Of a stretch of 64,000 nucleotides of DNA, positions 29,027 through 36,777 are shown one piece after another. The position numbers and the translations under genes were made by a program. Source of the stretch: Brevibacillus laterosporus DSM 25 (GTDB taxonomy: Bacteria > Bacillota > Bacilli > Brevibacillales > Brevibacillaceae); contig NZ_CP017705.1 in NCBI RefSeq assembly GCF_002706795.1, positions 1,740,001 to 1,804,000 on the forward strand, written 5' to 3'. The first letter of the stretch is position 1; each line of letters begins with the position of its first letter. Below the pieces are notes generated by a model. It was not told the origin of the DNA. It saw nothing but the letters and a program-made list of their open reading frames with translations, and made no database searches.

Positions 29027-30214
29027 CTACTTCTTTTTTGACTCCAAAATCTCTTTTAGCACTAGAATTAATTGGTCGATTTCTGACCTTTGGATAATAA
29101 GCGCCGGTAATAGACGGATAACATTTGGACCTGCTTGTAGCAATAATACGCCTTTTTGCTGAGCCGCTTTTAGATACACGCTAGCCTCACCAGTCATTTC
29201 TAAACCAATCATTAATCCTAGCCCACGTACTCCTTTTATTTGATCGGGATATTGTTTTGCTACTTCTTTTAGGGCATCAAGCAAGTACTCGCTCATTTCT
29301 TTTACATGGGATAAAATGTTCTGTTTCTCCATTTCCAAAAGGGTTGCCATTCCAGCTGTTGTAGCTAATTGGTTCCCCCCAAAGGTGGTTCCATGTGATC
29401 CTGGAGAAAAGGCCGTGGCTACCGCTTCGGTCGCTATCATTGCTCCTATCGGAAAACCACTACCTAATCCTTTAGCCAGTGTAACCACATCGGGAACGAT
29501 TCCATAGTGCTGGTAGCTGAACCATTCTCCTGTTCGCCCAATACCTGTCTGCACCTCATCTATCATAAATAAGATATCATTTTGTTTGCACCACTCGTAT
29601 AGTCCAGTCACGAAATCCACTGATGCTGGATGCACGCCACCTTCTCCTTGTACAAGCTCTAGCAATACTGCACACGTTTGGTTTGTAGTTACTTTCTTCA
29701 CTGCTTCTACATCCCCATATGGTACAGTAATAAATCCAGCAGGTAACGGATTGAAGCCCTCTTTTACCTTTTGCTGACCTGTAGCTGTTAACGTAGCTAA
29801 CGTTCTACCATGGAAGGACTGCTCAAACGTAATGATTTCGAACCGATTCTCATCCTTACTTTTTTGAGCATAACGTCGAGCTATTTTAATCGCCGCTTCA
29901 TTCGCTTCCGCGCCGCTGTTGCAAAAGAACACTTGATCCAATCCAGACAGCTCAGTCAGTTTTTTTCCTAATTCCTCTTGCAGTGGATGTTGCGTTAAAT
30001 TGGAGCTATGCCATAAGGTATCTAGTTGTTGATGTAGTTTAGCTGATACGGCGGGAGGACAATGTCCCAGCGATGTGACACCGATGCCTGATGTGCAGTC
30101 TACATACGCTTTACCTGTGTGATCCCAGACCGTAGTGCCGCTACCTTTGACAATCGTAACATCCCAACGTGCATAAGTATTCATCACATGCATTTTTTCT
30201 GTATAAACAGTCAT
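29027..30214 (-). CDS. argD: ArgD, acetylornithine aminotransferase
   Basis: Class III PLP aminotransferase of 395 residues. FFCNSGAEANEAAIKIAR (about residue 95), the PLP-Asp in IDEVQTGIGRTGEWF (about 217) and the Schiff-base Lys in TLAKGLGSGFPIGA (about 246) are present. It transaminates N-acetylglutamate semialdehyde to N-acetylornithine. Third gene of argCBD; AAAGGAGAGGG precedes the ATG. Confidence 0.95.
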   Translation of the reverse strand: MTVYTEKMHVMNTYARWDVTIVKGSGTTVWDHTGKAYVDCTSGIGVTSLGHCPPAVSAKLHQQLDTLWHSSNLTQHPLQEELGKKLTELSGLDQVFFCNSGAEANEAAIKIARRYAQKSKDENRFEIITFEQSFHGRTLATLTATGQQKVKEGFNPLPAGFITVPYGDVEAVKKVTTNQTCAVLLELVQGEGGVHPASVDFVTGLYEWCKQNDILFMIDEVQTGIGRTGEWFSYQHYGIVPDVVTLAKGLGSGFPIGAMIATEAVATAFSPGSHGTTFGGNQLATTAGMATLLEMEKQNILSHVKEMSEYLLDALKEVAKQYPDQIKGVRGLGLMIGLEMTGEASVYLKAAQQKGVLLLQAGPNVIRLLPALIIQRSEIDQLILVLKEILESKKK

Positions 30215-30235
30215 GATTCCCTCTCCTTTTCCCTA

Positions 30236-31069
30236 CTAAACTTTGTTAGAAATGAAAGCTTGTGAATCTTGTCCTCGTGACATCTCCGCTGAAATAGAAG
30301 TACCTACAGCCATTCCCTTTACTACACCATCAAGCGTTTCTGCCTCTCCCTTACAAATAACAACCTCCTGAACTCCCTGGGCAAGTGCATCTAAAGCAGC
30401 TTGAACTTTCGGAATCATTCCACCCGTAATGATTTGGTTCTTCATCATCAATTGGATGTCTTCAGTCGTAACAGTTGGTAGCAATTGTTTTTCTCCTAGC
30501 TCATTCTCTGCCCAAATCCCTGGTACATCTGTTAACATCAGCAATTGCTTCGCCCCTAGAGCAGATGCAATCGCCCCTGCTACTGTATCTGCATTGCAGT
30601 TATATCGTGTTCTACCATCCTCTGATACGGCAATAGGTGACACGACTGGAATATAGCCATTTGAAAGCAACAATTGAAGAGGAGCTTGATCTACCACAGT
30701 AATGTTTCCTACCAATCCTAATCCTTGCGTTTTCTCTACCGCTTGCAACAAGGAACCATCTACTCCACTTAATCCCCATGCTTTTCCACCTGCATGTAAT
30801 AGCTTTCGAACAACCAATTTATTGATTGGACCACTTAATACCATTTCCACAGCTTGCATGGTAGGTTCATCCGTGACTCGCAATCCGTTAGAAAAGGTAG
30901 GTTCGATCTTCAATTGCTCTAGCATTTGATTTATCGCTGGTCCGCCTCCATGTACAATTACAATAGATCTTCCTTCCGCTTGTAGGGTAGCAAGCTTGTT
31001 GTAGAAAGATTCAGGCAATTGTTCCAGCATACTTCCACCGCATTTGATTACCATAACCTCGTGTAGCAT
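30236..31069 (-). CDS. argB: ArgB, acetylglutamate kinase
   Basis: Amino-acid kinase family, 277 residues. The phosphate loop VIKCGGSML (about 7-15), VHGGGPAINQML (about 39) and the nucleotide region MLTDVPGIW and GGMIPKVQAAL are conserved. The N-terminal helix of arginine-feedback-inhibited enzymes is not obvious. It follows argC by 72 bases; argJ, usually between them, is absent. Confidence 0.95.
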   Translation of the reverse strand: MLHEVMVIKCGGSMLEQLPESFYNKLATLQAEGRSIVIVHGGGPAINQMLEQLKIEPTFSNGLRVTDEPTMQAVEMVLSGPINKLVVRKLLHAGGKAWGLSGVDGSLLQAVEKTQGLGLVGNITVVDQAPLQLLLSNGYIPVVSPIAVSEDGRTRYNCNADTVAGAIASALGAKQLLMLTDVPGIWAENELGEKQLLPTVTTEDIQLMMKNQIITGGMIPKVQAALDALAQGVQEVVICKGEAETLDGVVKGMAVGTSISAEMSRGQDSQAFISNKV

Positions 31070-31141
31070 CTTAAAAGTCTCCTATTCATAAGTAGTTGAC
31101 CTAGAATACCTTACACTTCATTCAAGTTCTGTGCTTTACCA

Positions 31142-32194
31142 CTACGGATAAAGGGCATGTATAGGTAAACCCAGCGTCTCTTCAAATCCAAACAACAAAT
31201 TCATATTTTGGATCGCCTGACCCGCGGCACCTTTCACCATGTTATCAATGACAGATAAAACGATAATACGCCCCGTTCTTTCATCAAAATGAAGAGCTAT
31301 ATCGCAGTAATTTGTCCCAAGTACCTCTTTCGTGCGCGGATAGGACCCAAATGGTCTTACACGAACAAAAGGGGCGTCCTGATAGGCATGTTCATATAGC
31401 TTTTGTAAGCTTTCTACAGTAAAAGCTACATCCTTACTTTTATCTATACTAATATAACTAGTAGTCAAAATCCCTCTAGTCATTGGCACCAAATGAGGCG
31501 TGAACTGAATGGTTATGTCTTTCTCCGTCATTTGTAAAATTCCCTGCTCGATCTCTGGTGTATGCTGATGCTGTCCTACCTTATAAGCGTGAAAGCTATC
31601 ATTTAATTCGCTATAATGCACACCAAGAGACGCTCCACGCCCAGCACCTGAGACTCCTGATTTAGCATCAACAATAATACTTTCAGGTTTAATCCAGTCT
31701 GTTTGAAGAACTGGTAGCAGTGCAAGTAGGGTAGCGGTTGGATAGCAGCCTGGATTAGCAACTACAGAGGCTTCTTTCAGTTTGGTTTTGTTCCATTCCG
31801 GCAAACCATAGACAGCCTGTTGCAAAACACCTTTCGTTGCTGGTGATTTTTTATACCATTCCTGATAAACCTCAGGAGATTGTAGCCTGAGATCACCAGA
31901 TAGATCGATAACTTTCACTCCTCCCTTAATTAAAGCAGGTGTTATTTCAGCACTAACCCCAGCAGGTGTCGCTAAGAATACTACATCATTCTCCTGCGCA
32001 ATCTTCTCTGACTGAATGCCTTGTAAAACAGGTAGATCTGCACTCTGCAAATGAGGGAAATATTCAGTCAATGATCTGCCTTCTGCTGAGCTAGAATAAA
32101 GACTATGTATGTTTATCTCAGGATGCTGCAATAAGATACGAATGAGTTCAATACCGCTATATCCAGTGGCTCCAATAATCCCAATACGTTTCAT
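31142..32194 (-). CDS. argC: ArgC, N-acetyl-gamma-glutamyl-phosphate reductase
   Basis: NADPH-dependent reductase, 350 residues. Rossmann GATGYSGIELIRIL lies near the N-terminus; the catalytic Cys is in ANPGCYPTATLLALLP (about residue 149), with HQHTPEIEQ further on. The ATG at 32194 eight bases after AGGAG is preferred to the GTG three codons earlier. First gene of the arginine block, with promoter and ARG box immediately upstream. Confidence 0.96.
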   Translation of the reverse strand: MKRIGIIGATGYSGIELIRILLQHPEINIHSLYSSSAEGRSLTEYFPHLQSADLPVLQGIQSEKIAQENDVVFLATPAGVSAEITPALIKGGVKVIDLSGDLRLQSPEVYQEWYKKSPATKGVLQQAVYGLPEWNKTKLKEASVVANPGCYPTATLLALLPVLQTDWIKPESIIVDAKSGVSGAGRGASLGVHYSELNDSFHAYKVGQHQHTPEIEQGILQMTEKDITIQFTPHLVPMTRGILTTSYISIDKSKDVAFTVESLQKLYEHAYQDAPFVRVRPFGSYPRTKEVLGTNYCDIALHFDERTGRIIVLSVIDNMVKGAAGQAIQNMNLLFGFEETLGLPIHALYP

Positions 32195-32213
32195 CGCTCT
32201 CACTCCTAGATTT

Positions 32214-32231
32214 TATGCATAAATATACATT
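32214..32231 (-). promoter_or_regulatory. ArgR box upstream of argC
   Basis: TATGCATAAATATACATT matches every fixed position of the ARG-box consensus TNTGNATWWWWATNCANA except the last base. It lies between the argC -10 (32233-32238) and the ribosome site, overlapping the expected transcription start, a classic repressor position. Confidence 0.8.
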
Positions 32232-32232
32232 A

Positions 32233-32261
32233 ATAATAATAAAAATTCGGATTGATTACAA
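32233..32261 (-). promoter_or_regulatory. argC promoter
   Basis: Minus-strand -35 TTGTAA (32256-32261) and -10 TATTAT (32233-32238) with a 17-base spacer, directly preceding the ARG box. Confidence 0.75.
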
Positions 32262-32274
32262 TTATTATTTTTGT

Positions 32275-32307
32275 TTAAAAAGGATGAGACCCTCAGGACC
32301 TCATCCC
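32275..32307 (-). terminator. Terminator after the cytochrome c gene
   Basis: Stem GGATGAG (32282-32288) / CTCATCC (32300-32306) with a T run on the minus strand, ten bases past the gene end and directly upstream of the argC promoter. Confidence 0.85.
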
Positions 32308-32316
32308 ATTTTATTT

Positions 32317-32670
32317 TTATTTCTTTTCTGCTAGCCAAGCTGCAATCGTTTCTGCATCTTCCCCTTTAGACATATTGGCTGGCATGCTACCTTTTCCATT
32401 TTTAATGATCTCTAAAATTTCATCTTTATTGTATTTACTACCTATTGTTTCCAAGGAAGGGCCTGTTGCTCCCTTCAAGTCCACACCATGGCAGCCAATA
32501 CAGCTACTTTGTTTAAATTTTTCTTCTCCTGCTGATGCAGTCGCTGTATCTCCACTTGCCTTCTCTGCTGCCGGCTTTTCTTCAGGTGCTGGTTGTGATT
32601 GTTGTCCACCACAGGCTGTTAATCCCACAGCAAGAGCTCCTACCATCAATACAGTTGCTAAACGTTTCAT
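32317..32670 (-). CDS. cccB: Cytochrome c551-type lipoprotein
   Basis: 117 residues. A lipoprotein signal ends at Cys20 (VGLTAC), followed by a Gln/Pro/Glu/Ala-rich linker (about 21-48) and a single-haem cytochrome c domain. The haem motif CIGCH is at residues 57-61 and the probable distal Met in GSMPANM. Likely a small membrane-tethered electron carrier to a terminal oxidase. In B. subtilis cccB lies between ftsE and prfB, consistent with this position once the arginine block is discounted. Confidence 0.92.
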   Translation of the reverse strand: MKRLATVLMVGALAVGLTACGGQQSQPAPEEKPAAEKASGDTATASAGEEKFKQSSCIGCHGVDLKGATGPSLETIGSKYNKDEILEIIKNGKGSMPANMSKGEDAETIAAWLAEKK

Positions 32671-32706
32671 TTTTTTGATTGCCTCCCTTTCTTTGCAACT
32701 AAAAAT

Positions 32707-32752
32707 AGGTACAAACGAGCAGTAGACTATATAGCCATTACCGTTTGTACCT
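32707..32752 (-). repeat. Long-range inverted repeat in the cytochrome c leader
   Basis: Perfect 11-base arms AGGTACAAACG (32707-32717) / CGTTTGTACCT (32742-32752) with a 24-base interval, starting 37 bases upstream of the cytochrome c ATG. No T run follows in sense. It may be an operator pair or a leader hairpin controlling expression. The rest of the 320-base gap to the tRNAs shows a possible -10 (TATACT) near 32835 and nothing else I can support. Confidence 0.6.
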
Positions 32753-32948
32753 GTGTTACCTTTACTTCACTTACTTCTCTGTTTTTACCATTAGCTAAGC
32801 TACATCCAAATTGGTGTAATTTGCTAAATGTAGTATATCATAGTAGTATGCGTTTTCTTAGTTTCTGTATCAGTGTTCATAAGATTGTAAAACATTTTAG
32901 AAAAGAGCAATATATCAAAACTGTCAAATAAAAAACACAAAAAACATG

Positions 32949-32980
32949 AAAAAGCGCTTTTGCATATTTGCAAAAGCGCT
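32949..32980 (-). terminator. Terminator after the tRNA-Leu pair
   Basis: Perfect 11-base stem AGCGCTTTTGC (32953-32963) / GCAAAAGCGCT (32970-32980) with a T-rich tract on the minus strand, 13 bases past the tRNA 3' end. Confidence 0.88.
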
Positions 32981-32993
32981 CACTGTTCTTATA

Positions 32994-33080
32994 TGGTGCC
33001 GAAGACCGGACTTGAACCGGTACGGGAATACTCCCGACAGATTTTAAGTCTGTTGCGTCTGCCTATTCCGCCACTCCGGC
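32994..33080 (-). tRNA. tRNA-Leu (TAA)
   Basis: 87-base class II tRNA. Acceptor arms GCCGGAG and CTTCGGC pair with one G-U. The anticodon loop CTTAAAA gives anticodon TAA. A long variable arm (CGGGAGT...ATTCCCG), the T-loop GGTTCAAGTCC and an encoded CCA are present. Confidence 0.97.
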
Positions 33081-33087
33081 AAACAAA

Positions 33088-33170
33088 TGGTGCGGGTGGA
33101 GGGACTTGAACCCCCACGGTCGCCCGCCAGAACCTAAATCTGGTGCGTCTGCCAATTCCGCCACACCCGC
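33088..33170 (-). tRNA. tRNA-Leu (TAG)
   Basis: 83-base class II tRNA. Acceptor GCGGGTG pairs with CACCCGC, the anticodon loop TTTAGGT gives anticodon TAG, and a variable arm, T-loop GGTTCAAGTCC and encoded CCA follow. It precedes tRNA-Leu(TAA) by seven bases in the same transcript. Confidence 0.97.
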
Positions 33171-33187
33171 ATCGTGTTGACTTCTAT

Positions 33188-33216
33188 AGTCTAACATAGC
33201 AATCTGTGAAATGCAA
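33188..33216 (-). promoter_or_regulatory. Promoter of the tRNA-Leu pair
   Basis: Minus-strand TTGCAT (33211-33216) and TAGACT (33188-33193) spaced by 17 bases, 17 bases upstream of the first tRNA. Confidence 0.65.
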
Positions 33217-33254
33217 TACTTTTTCTATTTTTTATTTCTAAATTATTATCTAGC

Positions 33255-33292
33255 AAAAAAGAGACTGAAAAAATCTAGCATTCTTCAGCCTC
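33255..33292 (-). terminator. Terminator after prfB
   Basis: Stem GAGACTGAA (33261-33269) / TTCAGCCTC (33284-33292), one G-U pair, followed on the minus strand by six T. It separates prfB from the tRNA promoter. Confidence 0.85.
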
Positions 33293-33318
33293 TTCTTTTA
33301 AAGAAAAGTAATTGTTCT

Positions 33319-34429
33319 TTATTGTAATTGAAAGCGTAGATAAGCATCAATAAACGGATCAAGCTCTCCATCCATCACTGCTTGCACATTGCCTATCTCC
33401 ATATTGGTACGATGATCCTTCACCATGCTGTAGGGATGGAATACATACGAACGAATTTGACTGCCCCAAGCAATGTCCTTCTGTTCTCCCTGAATCGAAG
33501 CTAGTGTTTTCTCTTGCTCTTGCTTTTGCAGCTCGAACAACTTGCCTAATAGCATCTTCATAGCTCGATCACGGTTTTTAATCTGAGAACGCTCCGCTTG
33601 ACACGTCACAACTATACCAGTCGGCAGATGAGTAATGCGGACCGCAGAATCCGTCGTGTTGATATGCTGTCCCCCTGCACCACTGGCACGGTAGGTATCA
33701 ATCTTTAAATCCTCGGTGCGAATATCTACTTCTTTATCGTTCCCAATCTCCGGTAATACGTTGCACGATACAAAAGAGGTATGACGACGCCCTGAAGAGT
33801 CAAACGGCGAGATACGTACTAATCGGTGTACTCCTTTTTCCGCCTTTAAATATCCGTACGCATTGTGTCCTTTAATTAACAGCGTAACACTTTTAATCCC
33901 TGCTTCATCACCTGGTAGATAATCCAACGTCTCTACTTTGAAGCCCTTGCGTTCAGCCCAGCGTGTATACATACGCAATAGCATAGAACCCCAATCCTGT
34001 GACTCCGTTCCACCAGCTCCTGGATGCAATTCCAGAATGGCGTTATTTTTATCATATTGATCGCTCAACAACAATTCTAGTTCAAAGTCCTCAAAGGTCT
34101 TTTTTAACTCCTGTGTACTCTCATACAGATCGGAAATAAGGGAGCTATCGCCTTCTTCAATCACCAGCTCTAGCATCATCTGTAAATCGTCATAGGAGGT
34201 GTCTAGGCGACCCATCGTATCTGTCAGACTTTTGATCCCATTAAGCTCTCCGATGGTTTTTTGTGCAGCATCATTATCATCCCAAAAATCTGGAGCTAAC
34301 ATCCGCTCTTCCAATTCACCTATACGCTCTAGCTTTTCTGGGAGGTCAAAGAGACCCCCTAATATCCGCCAGTCGTTTGGACAGACTAGCCATTTCTTGC
34401 TTTACATCAGCCACGTCGATCAATGCCAT
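33319..34429 (-). CDS. prfB: Peptide chain release factor 2 with programmed +1 frameshift
   Basis: RF2 terminates at UGA and UAA. Reading starts at ATG 34429 ([13 protein letters not shown]...), runs 27 codons to an in-frame TGA at 34348-34346, and continues by a +1 shift at GDL-type CTT-TGA-C into the frame ending at 33319; the product is about 369 residues. An internal Shine-Dalgarno-like AGGGGG lies just before the slip site. The coding parts are therefore 34349-34429 and 33319-34347. The GGQ motif is in [15 protein letters not shown], with the RF2-type SPF anticodon tripeptide in RISPFDSSG. In B. subtilis prfB is next to secA; here two inserts separate them. Confidence 0.97.
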
Positions 34430-34547
34430 TCTATCTACTCCTTTAAAACTGATTTTCTTATTGTTTATTGTATCTGAAATTAAGACAGGTGCAAACTTCC
34501 TAGGTTTTGTTGAAGATGAATTTTTATCTATTTCCTAAAAATATCAC

Positions 34548-34566
34548 CACGTTTTTCCAAAACGTG
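34548..34566. promoter_or_regulatory. Palindrome upstream of the two-component operon
   Basis: Perfect 8-base arms CACGTTTT / AAAACGTG around TCC. A -10-like TAGAAT follows two bases later (34569-34574) but no -35 hexamer is present at normal spacing, so an activator, perhaps the response regulator itself, could bind here. Confidence 0.5.
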
Positions 34567-34615
34567 TAGAATAGTGAGTAGTGTTTTACTTATAGATTTA
34601 GCGGGGGGAAAGAGA

Positions 34616-35356
34616 ATGAATCGGACAATCCTGGTTGCCGATGATGAGCAAGAGATAGTCGAATTACTACGATTATATTTAGAAAAAGAAAACTTGCGAG
34701 TCGTTGAAGCCTCAGATGGAGAAGAAGCCCTTCTCTATATTCAGAATCACTCAATAGACCTAGTTTTAATTGATATTATGATGCCTAAGCTTAACGGCTT
34801 GCATTTACTTACACAAATACGTCAGGACTACACGCTCCCCGTCATCTTCTTGTCAGCTCGCAGTCAAGATCACGACATTATTTTAGGATTAGGTATGGGG
34901 GCAGATGATTATATTACCAAGCCTTTTAATCCCTTAGAGGTCGTAGCCCGAATCAAAGCACAGCTGCGTCGTTCCTATCATCTGAATCCATGGAACGAGG
35001 AAGTAACACAGGCTTTGTCAATTCTTACTGTAGGAGATTTAACCTTACATAAAAACCAATGCATCTTATGTAGAAATCAGGTGGAAATTCCTCTAACATC
35101 AACCGAGTATAAAATGCTTCAGATGTTTATGGAACAGCCCAATCGTGTATTTACCAAACGCCAGATTTTTGAAAAAGTATGGGGCGATCCCTTTTACAGT
35201 GACGATAACACCATCATGGTTCATATTAGCAAATTGCGTGATAAAATAGAGCCGGACCCCAAAAAACCACTTTATGTAAAAACAGTTCGAGGTCTAGGCT
35301 ATAAGCTGGTTCATTTTTCATCCGAACAAAGAAGGTCAGCTAACAATGAAACATAA
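34616..35356 (+). CDS. OmpR/PhoB-family response regulator
   Basis: 246 residues. A receiver domain (about 1-120) has the acidic pair Asp9-Asp10, phospho-acceptor Asp53 in LIDIMMP, and conserved Lys in YITKPFNPLEV. A C-terminal winged helix (about 145-243) ends with VKTVRGLGYKLVHF. The GADDYITKPF...ARIKAQLRR region resembles VanR-type regulators. A run of six G precedes the Met of MNRTILVADD; the frame extends 14 codons further without ribosome site support. The gene overlaps the kinase by 11 bases. Confidence 0.93.
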   Translation: MNRTILVADDEQEIVELLRLYLEKENLRVVEASDGEEALLYIQNHSIDLVLIDIMMPKLNGLHLLTQIRQDYTLPVIFLSARSQDHDIILGLGMGADDYITKPFNPLEVVARIKAQLRRSYHLNPWNEEVTQALSILTVGDLTLHKNQCILCRNQVEIPLTSTEYKMLQMFMEQPNRVFTKRQIFEKVWGDPFYSDDNTIMVHISKLRDKIEPDPKKPLYVKTVRGLGYKLVHFSSEQRRSANNET

Positions 35357-36764
35357 AAAAATCCACTCTACTTTATTATGGAATTATAGCATCTTTATAT
35401 TTATTATTAGCTCCATTTTAACTATAGCGCTCGGTTATCTAGTCTATCAAATAAACTCAAGCGTTGAACAAGGCTTATCTCCTATTTATCGAGCGAAGGA
35501 CATCGTATCAGATGACTACGAAAATATTAGGGCAAATGCCATCTTGGAAAACGAAGGTTGGGTAGAAATCCTCAATTCTGACCGACAGATCATCCATGTT
35601 ATCGGGGTGAAAATGGATTCGATCTATCATTATACGGAAGAGGAGCTATATCAGTATTTAGACAATACAGAGGAGCAACTCTACTATTACTCTATTTCAC
35701 CATTTACTACCGAAAGTAATAAGAAATACATTTGTTTGGTTAAAATTCCACGAGATAGTATTAATATTGACATTCAATACTTTAAAAATTTTGACCACAC
35801 AGTATCTCAAGTCAGCAAGATTATCCTAAAATCATGTTTGCTTCTATTTATACCGATTATTATTATCATATTGTTATATAGTCGGTGGACAGCTAGAAAA
35901 ATCAGTGTACCTCTTCATACTATCACCATTGCCATTAAAAAGATGATTGACGGGGATTATCAAGCTCGTATTCATTTAAAGGCTGAAAGTGAATTTGGAA
36001 AAATCCGCGATGCATTTAACTTTTTGGCAGATAAACTAGAAGCTACCCGCGCCGAGAAGGAAAAATTGGAAGAAAGCAAGCAGCGTATGCTCATGGATAT
36101 ATCACATGATCTTAAAACACCTATCACAAGTATTCAGGGATACGCTTCAGCCCTACAGGATGATATGGTTGTGGATGAAGAGAAAAAAAGGCGTTATTTG
36201 CAGCTCATTTATAATAAGTCACAGAGTGTAAATGCTTTGATTAATTCTTTATTTGACTTCCTAACACTAGATGATGGTCAGTACCCCCTTTCCATTCGTA
36301 CCTATGATTTATGTGAGTTCATTAGAGAGATTACGGTTGATTTCTTAGATGACATGGAAGAAAAACAATTTAAATTACATATTCAAGTTCCCGAATACGA
36401 AATTTTGTACGATTTTGATTATCGTCATATGAGTAGGGTAATTAGTAATCTGATCTCCAATACAATTAAATATAACCCAATAGGAACAAACGTCCGCATC
36501 GCTGTTCAGGAACAAAACGATTCTATCATCATTGAAATTGCTGACAATGGTACCGGCATTCCAGCTCATGTACAACGCCATATTTTTGACCCTTTCGTCA
36601 GAGGAGATCACTCGCGACAAACCGATGGGGGAACTGGCTTAGGCCTGTCAATCGCTCATAAGATTGTCCAATTACATGGCGGTCTGCTTGAATTGGATGA
36701 AAGCCCTTTAGAAAAAACGGTTTTTCGTATTACTCTTACCAAACAAAAAAGGAGCCCCGAGTAA
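35346..36764 (+). CDS. Sensor histidine kinase
   Basis: 472 residues. Transmembrane helices at about 13-36 and 160-178 flank a 120-residue extracellular sensor rich in Tyr and Glu. A HAMP-like linker (about 180-235), HisKA with His254 in MDISHDLKTPITS, and a HATPase domain with N (NLISNTIKYN), G1 (IADNGTGIP) and G2 (GGTGLGLSIAHKIV) boxes follow. It partners the overlapping response regulator. The stimulus is unknown. Its 3' end contains the convergent cls terminator. Confidence 0.93.
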   Translation: MKHKKIHSTLLWNYSIFIFIISSILTIALGYLVYQINSSVEQGLSPIYRAKDIVSDDYENIRANAILENEGWVEILNSDRQIIHVIGVKMDSIYHYTEEELYQYLDNTEEQLYYYSISPFTTESNKKYICLVKIPRDSINIDIQYFKNFDHTVSQVSKIILKSCLLLFIPIIIIILLYSRWTARKISVPLHTITIAIKKMIDGDYQARIHLKAESEFGKIRDAFNFLADKLEATRAEKEKLEESKQRMLMDISHDLKTPITSIQGYASALQDDMVVDEEKKRRYLQLIYNKSQSVNALINSLFDFLTLDDGQYPLSIRTYDLCEFIREITVDFLDDMEEKQFKLHIQVPEYEILYDFDYRHMSRVISNLISNTIKYNPIGTNVRIAVQEQNDSIIIEIADNGTGIPAHVQRHIFDPFVRGDHSRQTDGGTGLGLSIAHKIVQLHGGLLELDESPLEKTVFRITLTKQKRSPE

Positions 36765-36777
36765 CAAATGGGCTCCT
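36745..36777 (-). terminator. Terminator after cls, inside the kinase 3' end
   Basis: Stem AGGAGCCC (36750-36757) / GGGCTCCT (36770-36777) with six T following on the minus strand. It overlaps the last kinase codons and the cls stop codon, a compact convergent arrangement. Confidence 0.85.

Noticed and set aside
33319-34314. prfB as an N-terminally truncated gene
   Set aside because: The missing N-terminus is present in another frame joined by the standard prfB frameshift site.
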